From PVC group bacterium (ex Bugula neritina AB1) (GTDB taxonomy: Bacteria > GCA-001730085), in contig MDLB01000078.1 of NCBI GenBank assembly GCA_001730085.1, forward strand, positions 1 to 19,583: DNA of 19,583 nt, given 5' to 3'. A program made the position numbers and the translations under genes. Under the pieces are notes generated by a model. That model had not been told where the DNA came from and did no database searches. It saw nothing but the letters and a program-made list of their open reading frames with translations. Positions 7,967-15,482 of this stretch are shown one piece after another (the first letter of the stretch is position 1; every line of letters starts with the position of its first letter).

Positions 7967-9906
7967 CTTAGATCTAGAAGTGTTTTAACGACGCTGTCAG
8001 TATCAAGTCCATGATCTTTATAAAGTTCAGAGGACTCTCCTGAAGAGCTGAATCGGTCTACACCCAAAGGTTTAAAAGATATGGCGAGTTTGTTTTGAGC
8101 CAAAACGTTTCCAATCATGCTCCCTACGCCTGTGTCGACATGATGATCTTCCAAGGAAACAATAACTTTTGTTTTTTGTGCGGCTTGAATAATGGCTTGA
8201 GTATCTAAAGGGATAACACTTCCCATATTAAGAACTGTTACAGATAAGCCTTCCTCAGTTTGAAGTTTTTCAGCAGCTTCCAAAGCGTGAACAACCAATG
8301 GTCCGTAAGAAACAATAGTAGCGTCGGAACCTTTGCGTAAAACATCTGCTTTGCCCGGCTCAAAGGTGTAATCTTTACCGAAAAAAGGGAGGTTGTTCTC
8401 ATTAGAAATGATAGGCGTTTTTGCGCGTCCCATTCCGATAAAAATATTCCCATAGACGCCTGCGACATAGCGTATCATTGCGTCGGTCTGATTCGGATCG
8501 GCAGGAATAAAGACTTTGTAATCAAAAATGTTTTTTAGTAGTCCGATATAATCTAAATTTTGATGAGTTGGACCATCTTCGCCAACACTTAAACCGAGGT
8601 GTGTACAGACAGTTTTGAGGTTGGTTTCGTTGAACTGGTTTAACCTTTGTTGATTATAAACCTCATCGACACCAAATACTCCAAATGTTGAAAAAAAGAC
8701 TTGGAAATTTTCTTTTGATAATGCTCCTGCAACAACGGAGGTGTTATGTTCTTGGATGCCGCCTTCAAAAAAGAATTCAGGAGAATTTTTGCGAAAAGAG
8801 GACATTTTTACAGAGCCCTCTAAGTCACAAGAAAACCCTACAAGTTTTGTGTTTAGGTCTGTGTGATTATTGAGTTTGCCCAAATCGGCGAGTGCGGCCC
8901 CATACGCTGAGCGGTTATCTGTAGAAACATCTGTTCCGTAAATAATGGGCTCGCCTCTATTGATTTTGAGTTCAAAGGCTTCCTCTTTCTCGGGAGGAGA
9001 TGATTTAAAAGGAAGCTGTGATTTTTTTGAACGAAGGGTATCGAGCCTGTTTGGGAGATTTAAGTGTTCTAAAGCCACATTATGCTCATCATCAGAACAG
9101 GGTTTTCCATGGAAGTCACAAATATCGTGCATAAAGGGGATCGTGTTCCCCATAAAAGTGTGAGCTAATAAAAGTGTGGGTTTTTCAGTATTTTCGAGCT
9201 GCTTCGCTTTTTGTAGAGCGGAAAAAATTTCTTCGTGATCGTGGCCATTTTTGATTTCCAAAACATTCCATTGAAGAGCTTTGTATAGACCTGCAAGGTC
9301 TTGGTCCATAATCTCTTTTGTTGCGCCTCCGATTTGAAAGCGGTTCACATCTATAATGGCGATCAAGTTGTTGAGTTTATATTTGACCGCGAAGCGGCAA
9401 GCTTCTGTTATTTGGCCTTTCTGTTGCTCTCCGTCTCCCATGAAAGCAAAAACTTTCCGGTTAATATTTTGTCTTTTTTGAGCTAAAGCCATACCACATG
9501 CAGCGGAAAGACCTTGTCCTAAATTTCCTGTGCTCCACTCAATTCCTTTGGTAGTGTGTTCTATGTGTCCGGCAAACTTGGATCCGGTTTTTCGAAAATT
9601 CAATATCATTTCTTCTTCAGGGAAAAAGCCATATTGACTAAGTACAGTATAAACAGCTGGGCTTATATGCCCGTGACTAACAACAACACGGTCTCTGTTA
9701 GCAGAGGAAAAGTTTTCGGGAGATATGTCACTTAAGGCATATGTCACAAGTAAAAGATCTAGAGAAGAAAGGGATCCGCCTGGGTGTCCAGAATAGGCTA
9801 AGGAAGTCGCATGTAAAATGGCGCTCATAGCTTTTTTTTGCATGCGTTCAAAAGTTTGTTTTTCTTGAAGTGTGAGTGTTATTTTTTTTGGGTCAAGACG
9901 GAGCAC
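7954..9906 (-). CDS. tkt: transketolase
   Basis: The 650-residue single-chain enzyme moves two-carbon ketol units between sugar phosphates in the non-oxidative pentose phosphate pathway, using thiamine diphosphate (TPP) in the cytoplasm. Visible landmarks are the N-terminal SGHPGG (39-44), GNLGQG (127-132), the TPP/Mg motif GDG at 157-159 with its Asn188, and the pyrimidine domain with the cofactor-activating Glu386 in EGGIQEHN. A C-terminal transketolase domain follows from about 500. The GIQEHN form and the sequence around it resemble the bacterial/archaeal lineage in which the two halves can be separate genes, here fused. The start is GTG at 9906 with GAAAGG ten bases upstream; a Met at 22 is too far inside the domain. 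It is monocistronic, and a small inverted repeat GGATA-TTTT-TATCC (9955-9968) lies about 50 bases upstream of its start. Confidence 0.93.
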   Translation of the reverse strand: MLRLDPKKITLTLQEKQTFERMQKKAMSAILHATSLAYSGHPGGSLSSLDLLLVTYALSDISPENFSSANRDRVVVSHGHISPAVYTVLSQYGFFPEEEMILNFRKTGSKFAGHIEHTTKGIEWSTGNLGQGLSAACGMALAQKRQNINRKVFAFMGDGEQQKGQITEACRFAVKYKLNNLIAIIDVNRFQIGGATKEIMDQDLAGLYKALQWNVLEIKNGHDHEEIFSALQKAKQLENTEKPTLLLAHTFMGNTIPFMHDICDFHGKPCSDDEHNVALEHLNLPNRLDTLRSKKSQLPFKSSPPEKEEAFELKINRGEPIIYGTDVSTDNRSAYGAALADLGKLNNHTDLNTKLVGFSCDLEGSVKMSSFRKNSPEFFFEGGIQEHNTSVVAGALSKENFQVFFSTFGVFGVDEVYNQQRLNQFNETNLKTVCTHLGLSVGEDGPTHQNLDYIGLLKNIFDYKVFIPADPNQTDAMIRYVAGVYGNIFIGMGRAKTPIISNENNLPFFGKDYTFEPGKADVLRKGSDATIVSYGPLVVHALEAAEKLQTEEGLSVTVLNMGSVIPLDTQAIIQAAQKTKVIVSLEDHHVDTGVGSMIGNVLAQNKLAISFKPLGVDRFSSSGESSELYKDHGLDTDSVVKTLLDLRKSI

Positions 9907-10036
9907 GAATCAACAACCTTTCTCTTGAAATATTTTAAAGCTATAAACCCATAGGGATATTTTTATCCTCAAAACGACAAAATGTTGTAAAGCTTCCTCA
10001 GAGAGTTTGAGGTATTTTGCAATAAGACCATTTTAA

Positions 10037-10384
10037 CGAAAAGGTTTTTATAATTTAAATAGGGCAACGATCAAAGAGTTTTCTTATGATTCAAAAGAGT
10101 TTTCCCCTTTTAAGAAAGGACTTTTGGATCATAAAGTACGTTTATTGAGGTATGCCATTATCAATGGAAAAATCCACCAGACATTGTATCATTTTTTTGA
10201 AAATTATTTCCAGTAGAAGTTTAAAAAAGAATGAGATTCTTAAAAACGGATATACGTTGATTTTTTAATGAAGTCTAATTTAGTGCTTTTTAGTAAGATG
10301 TATTTAAAATCTTTTAATGTTCTTTTTATAGCAGTAGATAGAGGAATCTTTAGTTTTTTATTATCAAATTTAAAGATTAATTAG
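10037..10384 (+). pseudogene. decayed open frame with several in-frame stops
   Basis: One plus-strand frame reads as protein for most of 10037-10384 but has stops at 10214 (TAG), 10229 (TGA) and 10241 (TAA), and another TAA at 10034. The first part is 59 codons without a start (for example KGLLDHKVRLLRYAIING), the last part, from an ATG at 10268, is 38 codons (MKSNLVLFSKMYLKSFNVL) and overlaps the end of the DUF2721 gene by eight bases. Codon choice resembles that of the intact genes. No ribosome-binding site is present. I do not recognise the family. It accounts for much of the 470-base gap between tkt and the DUF2721 gene; the tkt promoter must also lie in this gap. Confidence 0.35.
10086..10132. 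repeat. inverted repeat / hairpin inside the decayed frame
   Basis: ATGATTCAAAAG (10086-10097) pairs with CTTTTGGATCAT (10121-10132), 11 of 12 positions Watson-Crick and one G-U; inner TCCCCTTT and AAAGGA can extend the stem. No U-run follows on either strand, so it is not a standard terminator. A TATAAT at 10049-10054 lies upstream on the plus strand but has no clear -35. Confidence 0.35.
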
Positions 10385-10799
10385 CTTTATTAGCGTCAAT
10401 GTTTTTCTCGTTAACTTCAGATATATCGGTTAGCCTGATATTCAGTGCTGCTACGGATAAGCTTACTTCTTTAAGGCAAATGATCAAAGAGATCAGGAGA
10501 GAAAAAAGAGAAAGAGAAAAGAAAACTTTTCCTCCTAGGTTAAAATCTAAATAATGAGAAATGATTGAACATGTTCCACAAAATAACGAAATGAGACAGA
10601 ACTCTTTCATCCGCTTGATTAGGCTTACGCGTATTTTTAAACTTTGGATTTGAGTAAAAACAATTTTTTCAGGGTTTTCTTTGTATTCCTTATGTAGTGT
10701 ACGGATAAGAGTCCCAATGGCTAAATACTTACTAGTGTAAGACAAAAAAAGAAGAGAGATCATGGAAAATAGTAAAGCTGGTGTTTCGAGAGGGGTCAT
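10377..10799 (-). CDS. DUF2721 family membrane protein
   Basis: The 140-residue protein opens MTPLETPALLFSMISLLFLSY, close to the conserved beginning of the DUF2721 family (TPALLFPAISLLLLAYTNRF pattern), followed by the family's LIRTLH-type segment near residue 32. Three hydrophobic segments are visible at about 8-30, 65-83 and 91-112, so it should be an inner-membrane protein; a basic amphipathic loop lies between the first and second. The function of the family is unknown. The ATG at 10799 has AAAGG upstream at 11-base spacing. It is the only clearly intact gene between tkt and lptD and stands alone, with broken frames on both sides. Confidence 0.8.
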   Translation of the reverse strand: MTPLETPALLFSMISLLFLSYTSKYLAIGTLIRTLHKEYKENPEKIVFTQIQSLKIRVSLIKRMKEFCLISLFCGTCSIISHYLDFNLGGKVFFSLSLFSLLISLIICLKEVSLSVAALNIRLTDISEVNEKNIDANKAN

Positions 10800-10876
10800 T
10801 TTTTTGCGAACCTTTCATTAATTAAATAGAAAATTGTGAGTAGCGAAAAAAAAATTCCTCTGAGTGAACCTGAAAC

Positions 10877-11171
10877 ATGATGTATTTTAACAAATCAGAG
10901 AATAGTGAAAATTTATAATAAGGGATTAAAAAATCAACTAATATAAACCTGATGATTGTGTTTGAACTACTAACATTTTTAGAATATCAAAAATTTGGTA
11001 AGGAGCCCAGACACCTAAAAAATATTGTAGCAGAAATCTTAGGCTTTGACTAGGGGGGGGGTACAGTATATAGGTGAAAAAGACTTTCTTGTAATCATTA
11101 GAGATGAACTCTCTCTTTCTTATTCTAAAGAAAATATCAAACAACTATCTTTTAAGAGGAAAGAAAAATAA
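10877..11171 (+). pseudogene. broken gene fragments spanning the G9 tract
   Basis: In one plus frame, an ATG at 10877 gives MMYFNKSENSENL, then tandem TAA TAA, then an open stretch including MIVFELLTFLEYQKFGKEP from 10952 that ends at a TAG (11051-11053) touching the G9 run. In another frame the sequence continues after the run as VQYIGEKDFLVIIRDELSL and ends at a TAA at 11169. The two read as parts of one protein separated by a frame change at the homopolymer. A competing minus-strand frame (10938-11144, TTG start, no ribosome-binding site) is open through the tract for 68 codons, so the strand is not certain. I recognise no family. Confidence 0.3.
11053..11061. repeat. G9 homopolymer
   Basis: Nine consecutive G residues in an AT-rich setting. 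Runs of this kind are prone to slipped-strand mispairing and, where they lie in a gene, can switch it on and off. Here all three plus frames meet a stop just before the run (11040, 11047, 11051), so only a TTG start at 11046 could carry a plus-strand gene through it, while the minus frame is open through it as Pro-Pro-Pro. Confidence 0.85.
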
Positions 11172-11246
11172 TACTATTTAAAATTTTTATAGCACTAAGT
11201 TTTTTACAAGAAGAGTTTGGAATAGTTGCAAATGCATTAATTAGCA

Positions 11247-11552
11247 GTGAAAACATTAAGCTTAGTTAAAGAAAGTGGTAGCCTTGAGCCCATTTTAGTA
11301 GATTTAGAAAATATTGGTAAAGCCGAATATTTTCAACAAGTGCTAGCAGCAAGCTCAAACTCAAAAAAGTATTTTTTTGAAAGATTCAAAACTCTTTTTT
11401 CTGAAACGGATACACAAGAAGAGCTTGATTTATTAGAAGACATCAGACTAATAATCTTTAATGAAGAAAAAACAATAGAGGAAACGTTTGAAGGTTTTGC
11501 AAGACAAGTTTTAAATAATAAGTTTTTTAAAGGTGTGGAGTTGTCTGCTTAA
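11247..11552 (+). CDS. small hypothetical protein, possibly 3' part of a broken gene
   Basis: The frame of 101 codons starts at GTG 11247 without a ribosome-binding site and encodes an acidic, helix-rich protein with no motif I recognise (for example EEKTIEETFEGFARQVLNNK). Immediately upstream, in a different frame, a start-less stretch from about 11156 reads as protein (including FIALSFLQEEFGIVANALIS) and stops at 11264-11266, overlapping the first codons here. The simplest reading is one longer gene broken by a frameshift near 11250-11265. It might be the 3' part of the broken gene at 10877-11171. The C-terminal end VELSA and stop look natural. Confidence 0.4.
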   Translation: MKTLSLVKESGSLEPILVDLENIGKAEYFQQVLAASSNSKKYFFERFKTLFSETDTQEELDLLEDIRLIIFNEEKTIEETFEGFARQVLNNKFFKGVELSA

Positions 11553-11562
11553 ATGTTTTTTT

Positions 11563-11867
11563 TCATGACTCTTTGTGCCATCCAAAGCTTACTTCCTTAT
11601 TAACATAAGCTTTGGATGTGCGAATAGTAGGAACAAAAGTGCGGACTAATATTTCAAAGGTTCCTTTAAAGGGGCGTCCATCATCCTTTTGTAAATCTTT
11701 AAACGTGCCAAAAGAAGCAACGAATCTTTTTAAAAGTTTAGATCCAGACGTATTTATTAAGCTTTCTTTTTTGAATGCGTTGTTTTTGTTAAATGATAGC
11801 CTCTATCAAGGGTTGGAACATTTGACGCAGGGTTAAAAAGAATAAACCGAAGGGTTCTTACGAAGAA
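11563..11867 (-). pseudogene. probable decayed minus-strand gene (C-terminal part)
   Basis: On the minus strand, an open stretch entering at 11867 includes FNPASNVPTLDRGYHLTKTT and stops in an A-rich run near 11785; shifting frame there continues as a protein-like stretch (including RPFKGTFEILVRTFVPTIR) that ends at a TGA at 11563-11565. No start codon with a binding site is present. A plus-strand frame covers the same bases (11612-11836, 74 codons from a TTG, also without a binding site), so the strand choice is an inference from residue patterns. If the plus frame is the true one, it too appears to break near 11836, where another frame continues to 11935. Confidence 0.3.
11579..11618. repeat. 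perfect 13-bp inverted repeat
   Basis: CATCCAAAGCTTA at 11579-11591 is an exact reverse complement of TAAGCTTTGGATG at 11606-11618, with a 14-base loop. No U-run follows it on the plus strand; on the minus strand the run of A residues that follows also argues against a standard terminator. It lies at the 3' end of the decayed minus-strand frame, where it would encode part of that protein. Confidence 0.55.
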
Positions 11868-11980
11868 CTAAGAGATCGTAAAAAAGATTCTGTAAAGTTT
11901 AAGGAAATAGGATAGAGATATTGAGGATATGAACTTTTCTCGAAGTAAGAAACTGTTGTAAAGTTTTTCTCAATCAAGCA

Positions 11981-11999
11981 TATGGGGTATTCCCCCATA
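11981..11999. terminator. GC-rich hairpin in intergenic AT-rich DNA
   Basis: TATGGGG (11981-11987) and CCCCATA (11993-11999) form a perfect 7-bp stem with a 5-base loop, stable for this AT-rich setting. A second stem, TCAAAAT (12001-12007) with ATTTTGA (12018-12024), follows directly and is succeeded by a T-rich stretch (12028-12033). Together they could end plus-strand transcription. The site lies just downstream of the decayed minus-strand gene ending at 12047. Confidence 0.35.
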
Positions 12000-12046
12000 A
12001 TCAAAATTCTTCTAAAAATTTTGAAGTCTTTTTCTGATTTTCTTAA

Positions 12047-12367
12047 TTAATCTACGTTGAAACCTCTTTCTTTTAAGAAATCTGTGATATTGTGAAGAGG
12101 TTTGATCTTGATTGTGTTATCATTAGTTGGTTGACTGGTGTCTCTTGCTATTTTTTCGATAGTTTTAATTGACTCTGTTGCTTTGAAAAAGCTTGTATCT
12201 TTAGATTGATGTTAGTTTTTTCAGAAACAATAAGATCTTTAAAATCTCTTCGGAGAAAACTTCGGGGATGAGTCCAGAATATTATTTAATAATGGGAATA
12301 TCTCAATAGATATTGCTGGTTTATATGTTATTTTTAAGTTTTTTATCAAAGCGTATCTTGCAATTTG
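12047..12367 (-). pseudogene. decayed gene upstream of lptD, divergent to it
   Basis: Three minus-strand segments in two frames join into one protein-like reading: QIARYALIKNLKITYKPA onward to NILDSSPKFS, a frame change near 12255, then EEILKILLFLKKLTSI, another change near 12205, then SFFKATESIKTIEKIAR to the end FLKERGFNVD and TAA at 12047-12049. An in-frame TAA precedes the first segment (12368-12370). The segments are too short to be called alone but follow one another in order with similar Lys/Ile-rich composition. No homologue is recognised. With two frame changes and no start, it is a pseudogene if it was ever a gene. Confidence 0.4.
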
Positions 12368-12418
12368 TTAAAAAATATTAGCTTTATCACGACTTTTATT
12401 TAATGAGGGGGTAAAATT

Positions 12419-14503
12419 TTGAAAGCGTTATTTCTTTTATGTTTTTTTTCTTCTATGCATGTTCTCTGTTTTCAGTCACTTGCTTTCTGCGAAGAAAAGC
12501 AAGTGCAGTCTTGGCTTAGTATGATAAATTATACGGCAGATAAAATCAATTTTTCAGGTCAAGATAACCTTGTTGTTGGGGAAGGAAATGTTTCCATAAA
12601 GCATGGAGGCATCACCCTTGAAGCTGATAAAGTTACGGTTGACCTTGAAAAAAAACAAGCTGTGGCTGAAGGAAATGCTAAGGTCATTGAAGGAACTCGA
12701 GTGATTTCGGGTACCAAAATTCTTTATGACTTTACTACAAAGAAAACAACTTTTGAGAGTATTCACCTAGAAGCAACGCCATGGTTTATTTTTGCCGACA
12801 GTGTGGAAAGGGACTTGGAGGGGGTTATTTCCATACATGACACGAGCTGTTCAACATGTGACTATGCCCAACCACATTGGAGATTCGAGACAAAAGAACT
12901 TGTTATTTACCCGAAAGATCGAATAGTGGCTAAAGATGTTGTGGCTTATATAGGGAAGATACCTGTTTTTTATTGGCCTCAATATACCCATTCCTTAAAA
13001 AATAAAAAGGGAAAATCTTTTTTTGTTCCCGGGAGAAGCAGTCAGTGGGGGCCTTATTTTTTAAGTGGTTATCGCTACCAATGCGGAGATGATCATCACG
13101 GAACTTTTCGCTTGGATTATCGACAAAAAAAGGGCTGGGGGTATGGAGTTGACCATGAATATTTATCAAAACAGTGGGAGTGGCTGCTGCGTGCTTATAT
13201 GGTTAATGGGGAAAAAGTTAATGACCTTACAGATGATGATAGGTATCGTCTAAAATGGGTTGGGAGGTTTCAAAATTCTCCTAACTTATGGTCGGTGATT
13301 GAGTGGAATAAACTGAGTGATAGGAACATTATAAAGGACTATATACAGAAGGAGTATGAAACGAATCCTGAGCCAGAGTCCTACACGTATGTTCAATACG
13401 ACATGGATAATGCTGCAGCTAGTTTTTTGATAAAAAGGTCGGTGAATGCTTTTTTTGATGAAATAGAATATATCCCTCAAGTCAAATACGATTCTAACTA
13501 TGTGAGTATTAAAGATCTTCCCCTTTACTGGAAAACAGATATAGAGTGTGCCTCTTTGAAGAGAAAAGATCAACTAGGCGAGCAGAGTGAAACGAATCGC
13601 GTAAACTTTAATTTAAATCTTTCGTATGGTAAAAAGTATGGGATTTTTTCTTTTAACCCCTATGTTGGTGTATCTCAAACATATTATACGCATCTTTTGG
13701 ATGGTGAAGAGAGTGGGTTTAGGGGGGCTTTTTCCGGAGGAGTGAAGCTCAGTACGAAGTTTCATAAAAAATGGGATGTTAAAAATGAATTGTTTGATAT
13801 AGAGGGACTCAGGGTTATTCATGAGCCGATGTTGTCTTATAGATATAGAAGTTCTCCAACCTTGTCTACTGAGAAAATACGTGTATTTGATACAACTGAT
13901 GAGTTATGTCAAGAGAACTTTTTTGAAGTGAGATGGGAAAGTCGCTTACAAAAACGGCAAACCCGTGAAGATGAAAATGTTATAAAAAGTTTGTTAGAAT
14001 ATCGGGTTTACACCGAATATCATCCTGAAGGAACTGGTTTAGAGTCAGAAGACTTTTCCGACGTTTTTCAAGAGTGGGAGTTTTATCCGACAGACTCTTT
14101 TGGTCTTTACTTAGACACAGCTTTTGATACCTATGATAATTGTTTCACGAAAGTTGAAGCAGATTTTTCATTTCGAAATAAAAAAGAGGATTTTCGCTTA
14201 CAACTTGGACACCATTATCTTTTAGGAACGAATGATAAATTGGTGACAGAAGTGGAGTTTTCTTTGTTCGATCAAATAACCTGCTTGCTACGGAATGATT
14301 ATGACTTTATTGAAGATTATTTTAGCCGTGAGGAATACACCTTTTTTAAAGATTTACACTGTTGGCGCTTAGCTTTTACCTATGCTAAAAAAAAGGATAA
14401 GGAGGGTTCAGAAGATGAATTTTGGATCACCTGCCAACTTAAAGCTTTTCAAGAAGATGCTTACGACTTTACAGATGCTATCCAAGGGTTTTTAAAGTCT
14501 TAA
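12419..14503 (+). CDS. lptD: LPS-assembly protein LptD
   Basis: The 694-residue protein is the outer-membrane component that inserts lipopolysaccharide into the outer leaflet. Residues 1-24 are a signal peptide. An OstA/LptA-like beta-jellyroll follows (about 35-140) with repeats such as VVGEGNVSI, ITLEADKVTVD and AVAEGNAKVI. A conserved turn TSCSTCDYAQPHW (Cys144, Cys147) leads to VVAYIGKIPVFYWPQYTH, the typical entry to the barrel. The C-terminal part is rich in alternating aromatic and charged strands expected of the barrel. The start is TTG at 12419, with the strong GAGGGGG site at 12404-12410; the next Met (residue 13) would remove half the signal peptide. The protein is shorter than the enterobacterial LptD (about 780). 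A 76-base gap separates it from folD. Confidence 0.88.
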   Translation: MKALFLLCFFSSMHVLCFQSLAFCEEKQVQSWLSMINYTADKINFSGQDNLVVGEGNVSIKHGGITLEADKVTVDLEKKQAVAEGNAKVIEGTRVISGTKILYDFTTKKTTFESIHLEATPWFIFADSVERDLEGVISIHDTSCSTCDYAQPHWRFETKELVIYPKDRIVAKDVVAYIGKIPVFYWPQYTHSLKNKKGKSFFVPGRSSQWGPYFLSGYRYQCGDDHHGTFRLDYRQKKGWGYGVDHEYLSKQWEWLLRAYMVNGEKVNDLTDDDRYRLKWVGRFQNSPNLWSVIEWNKLSDRNIIKDYIQKEYETNPEPESYTYVQYDMDNAAASFLIKRSVNAFFDEIEYIPQVKYDSNYVSIKDLPLYWKTDIECASLKRKDQLGEQSETNRVNFNLNLSYGKKYGIFSFNPYVGVSQTYYTHLLDGEESGFRGAFSGGVKLSTKFHKKWDVKNELFDIEGLRVIHEPMLSYRYRSSPTLSTEKIRVFDTTDELCQENFFEVRWESRLQKRQTREDENVIKSLLEYRVYTEYHPEGTGLESEDFSDVFQEWEFYPTDSFGLYLDTAFDTYDNCFTKVEADFSFRNKKEDFRLQLGHHYLLGTNDKLVTEVEFSLFDQITCLLRNDYDFIEDYFSREEYTFFKDLHCWRLAFTYAKKKDKEGSEDEFWITCQLKAFQEDAYDFTDAIQGFLKS

Positions 14504-14579
14504 GTAGATATGTTTTTTAATGTAATAAAATAAAATTGTTGCAAAGTAACTCAAATATAAAAATATTAAGGATTAAAGA

Positions 14580-15482
14580 ATGTCGTACCAGATAATCAGT
14601 GGCTCTAAAATGGCTAAAAATATCATAGAGAATCTAAAAAAAGAGGTGAAAGATTTTCAAAGTTCTTCTTCTATAGTATTAGGTTTGGCGGTTGTTATTA
14701 TTGGAGATAACCCTGCTTCGCGAGTTTATGTGAACCATAAGAAGAAAGCGTGTGAGGAGGTCGGTTTAACGTCTTTCGAATACAGTTTGCCAAAAGACGT
14801 TTCCGAAAAAGAGCTTTTGAAACTTATCCAAGACTTAAATCAGGATAAAAGAGTTCATGGGATTTTGGTTCAACTCCCTTTGCCGGACCATTTGGATCCA
14901 GAAAAAATATTATTAGAAATAGATCCATCGAAGGATGTTGATGGGTTCCATCCGTTCAATTTAGGACAGATGCTTAGAGGTTATCCTCATTTCTTACCTT
15001 GCACCCCTTATGGTATTGTTGAGATGCTTAAACGTTCTAATATCCAAACAGAGAGTCAACACGTGGTTGTGATTGGTAGAAGCAATATTGTTGGGAAACC
15101 CCTAGGAGCAATGCTGTTGCAAAAAGGGGCAAATGCTAATGCGACTGTGACGATTTGTCATTCAAGAACAAAGGATATGGAGAAAATAACACAGCAAGCA
15201 GATATATTGGTTGCTGCGATAGGGAAGCCCTTGTTCGTGAAAGCAGATATGGTCAAAAAAGGAGCTGTGGTTATAGATGTTGGGATCAATGCCTTGCAGG
15301 ATGCACAAGCGCCAAAAGGTTATCGCCTTGTTGGAGATGTTGCTTTTGAGGAAGTTGCTCCGCGTTGTAGTGCTATTACTCCTGTTCCTGGTGGAGTTGG
15401 CCCGATGACGATTGCGATGCTTTTAACAAATACTCTAAAAGCTGGTCAGTACCTTATGAATCAGAAGGGAGAGACCTCTTGA
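14580..15482 (+). CDS. folD: bifunctional methylenetetrahydrofolate dehydrogenase / methenyl cyclohydrolase
   Basis: FolD interconverts 5,10-methylene-, 5,10-methenyl- and 10-formyl-tetrahydrofolate in the cytoplasm, supplying one-carbon units for purines, thymidylate and formyl-methionine. At 300 residues it has normal length. The catalytic residues fall at the numbers known from E. coli FolD: Tyr50 and Lys54 in YVNHKKKAC and Asp121 in KDVDGFHPFN. VQLPLPDHLD, PCTPYGIVEML, the NADP-binding VIGRSNIVGKPLG and the C-terminal PVPGGVGPMTIAML are all present. The ATG at 14580 is preceded by AAGGA (14568-14572). Its TGA stop (15480-15482) overlaps the TTG start of the uracil-DNA glycosylase gene, so the two are translationally coupled. 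Confidence 0.96.
   Translation: MSYQIISGSKMAKNIIENLKKEVKDFQSSSSIVLGLAVVIIGDNPASRVYVNHKKKACEEVGLTSFEYSLPKDVSEKELLKLIQDLNQDKRVHGILVQLPLPDHLDPEKILLEIDPSKDVDGFHPFNLGQMLRGYPHFLPCTPYGIVEMLKRSNIQTESQHVVVIGRSNIVGKPLGAMLLQKGANANATVTICHSRTKDMEKITQQADILVAAIGKPLFVKADMVKKGAVVIDVGINALQDAQAPKGYRLVGDVAFEEVAPRCSAITPVPGGVGPMTIAMLLTNTLKAGQYLMNQKGETS

Noticed and set aside
9983-9992. TGTTGTAAAG in intergenic DNA at about 9983 and again at about 11953, with the related GTTGTAAA near 7795 (minus strand)
   Set aside because: Short AT-rich words recur by chance in such a genome; spacing to genes and strand differ and no extended consensus or -10 is shared.
10049-10054. Consensus TATAAT as promoter for a structured small RNA covering 10086-10132
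   Set aside because: No -35 at the proper distance, no terminator after the hairpin, and the bases are better explained as part of a decayed reading frame.
12061-12102. AACCTCTT...AAGAGGTT inverted repeat as an RNA element
   Set aside because: Eight-base arms with a long loop inside a probable pseudogene are expected by chance, and no T-run follows.
12930-13169. Minus-strand frames inside lptD (also 13286-13573 and 13613-13822)
   Set aside because: They are shadows of the lptD reading frame, have no recognisable domains, and overlap conserved LptD sequence.
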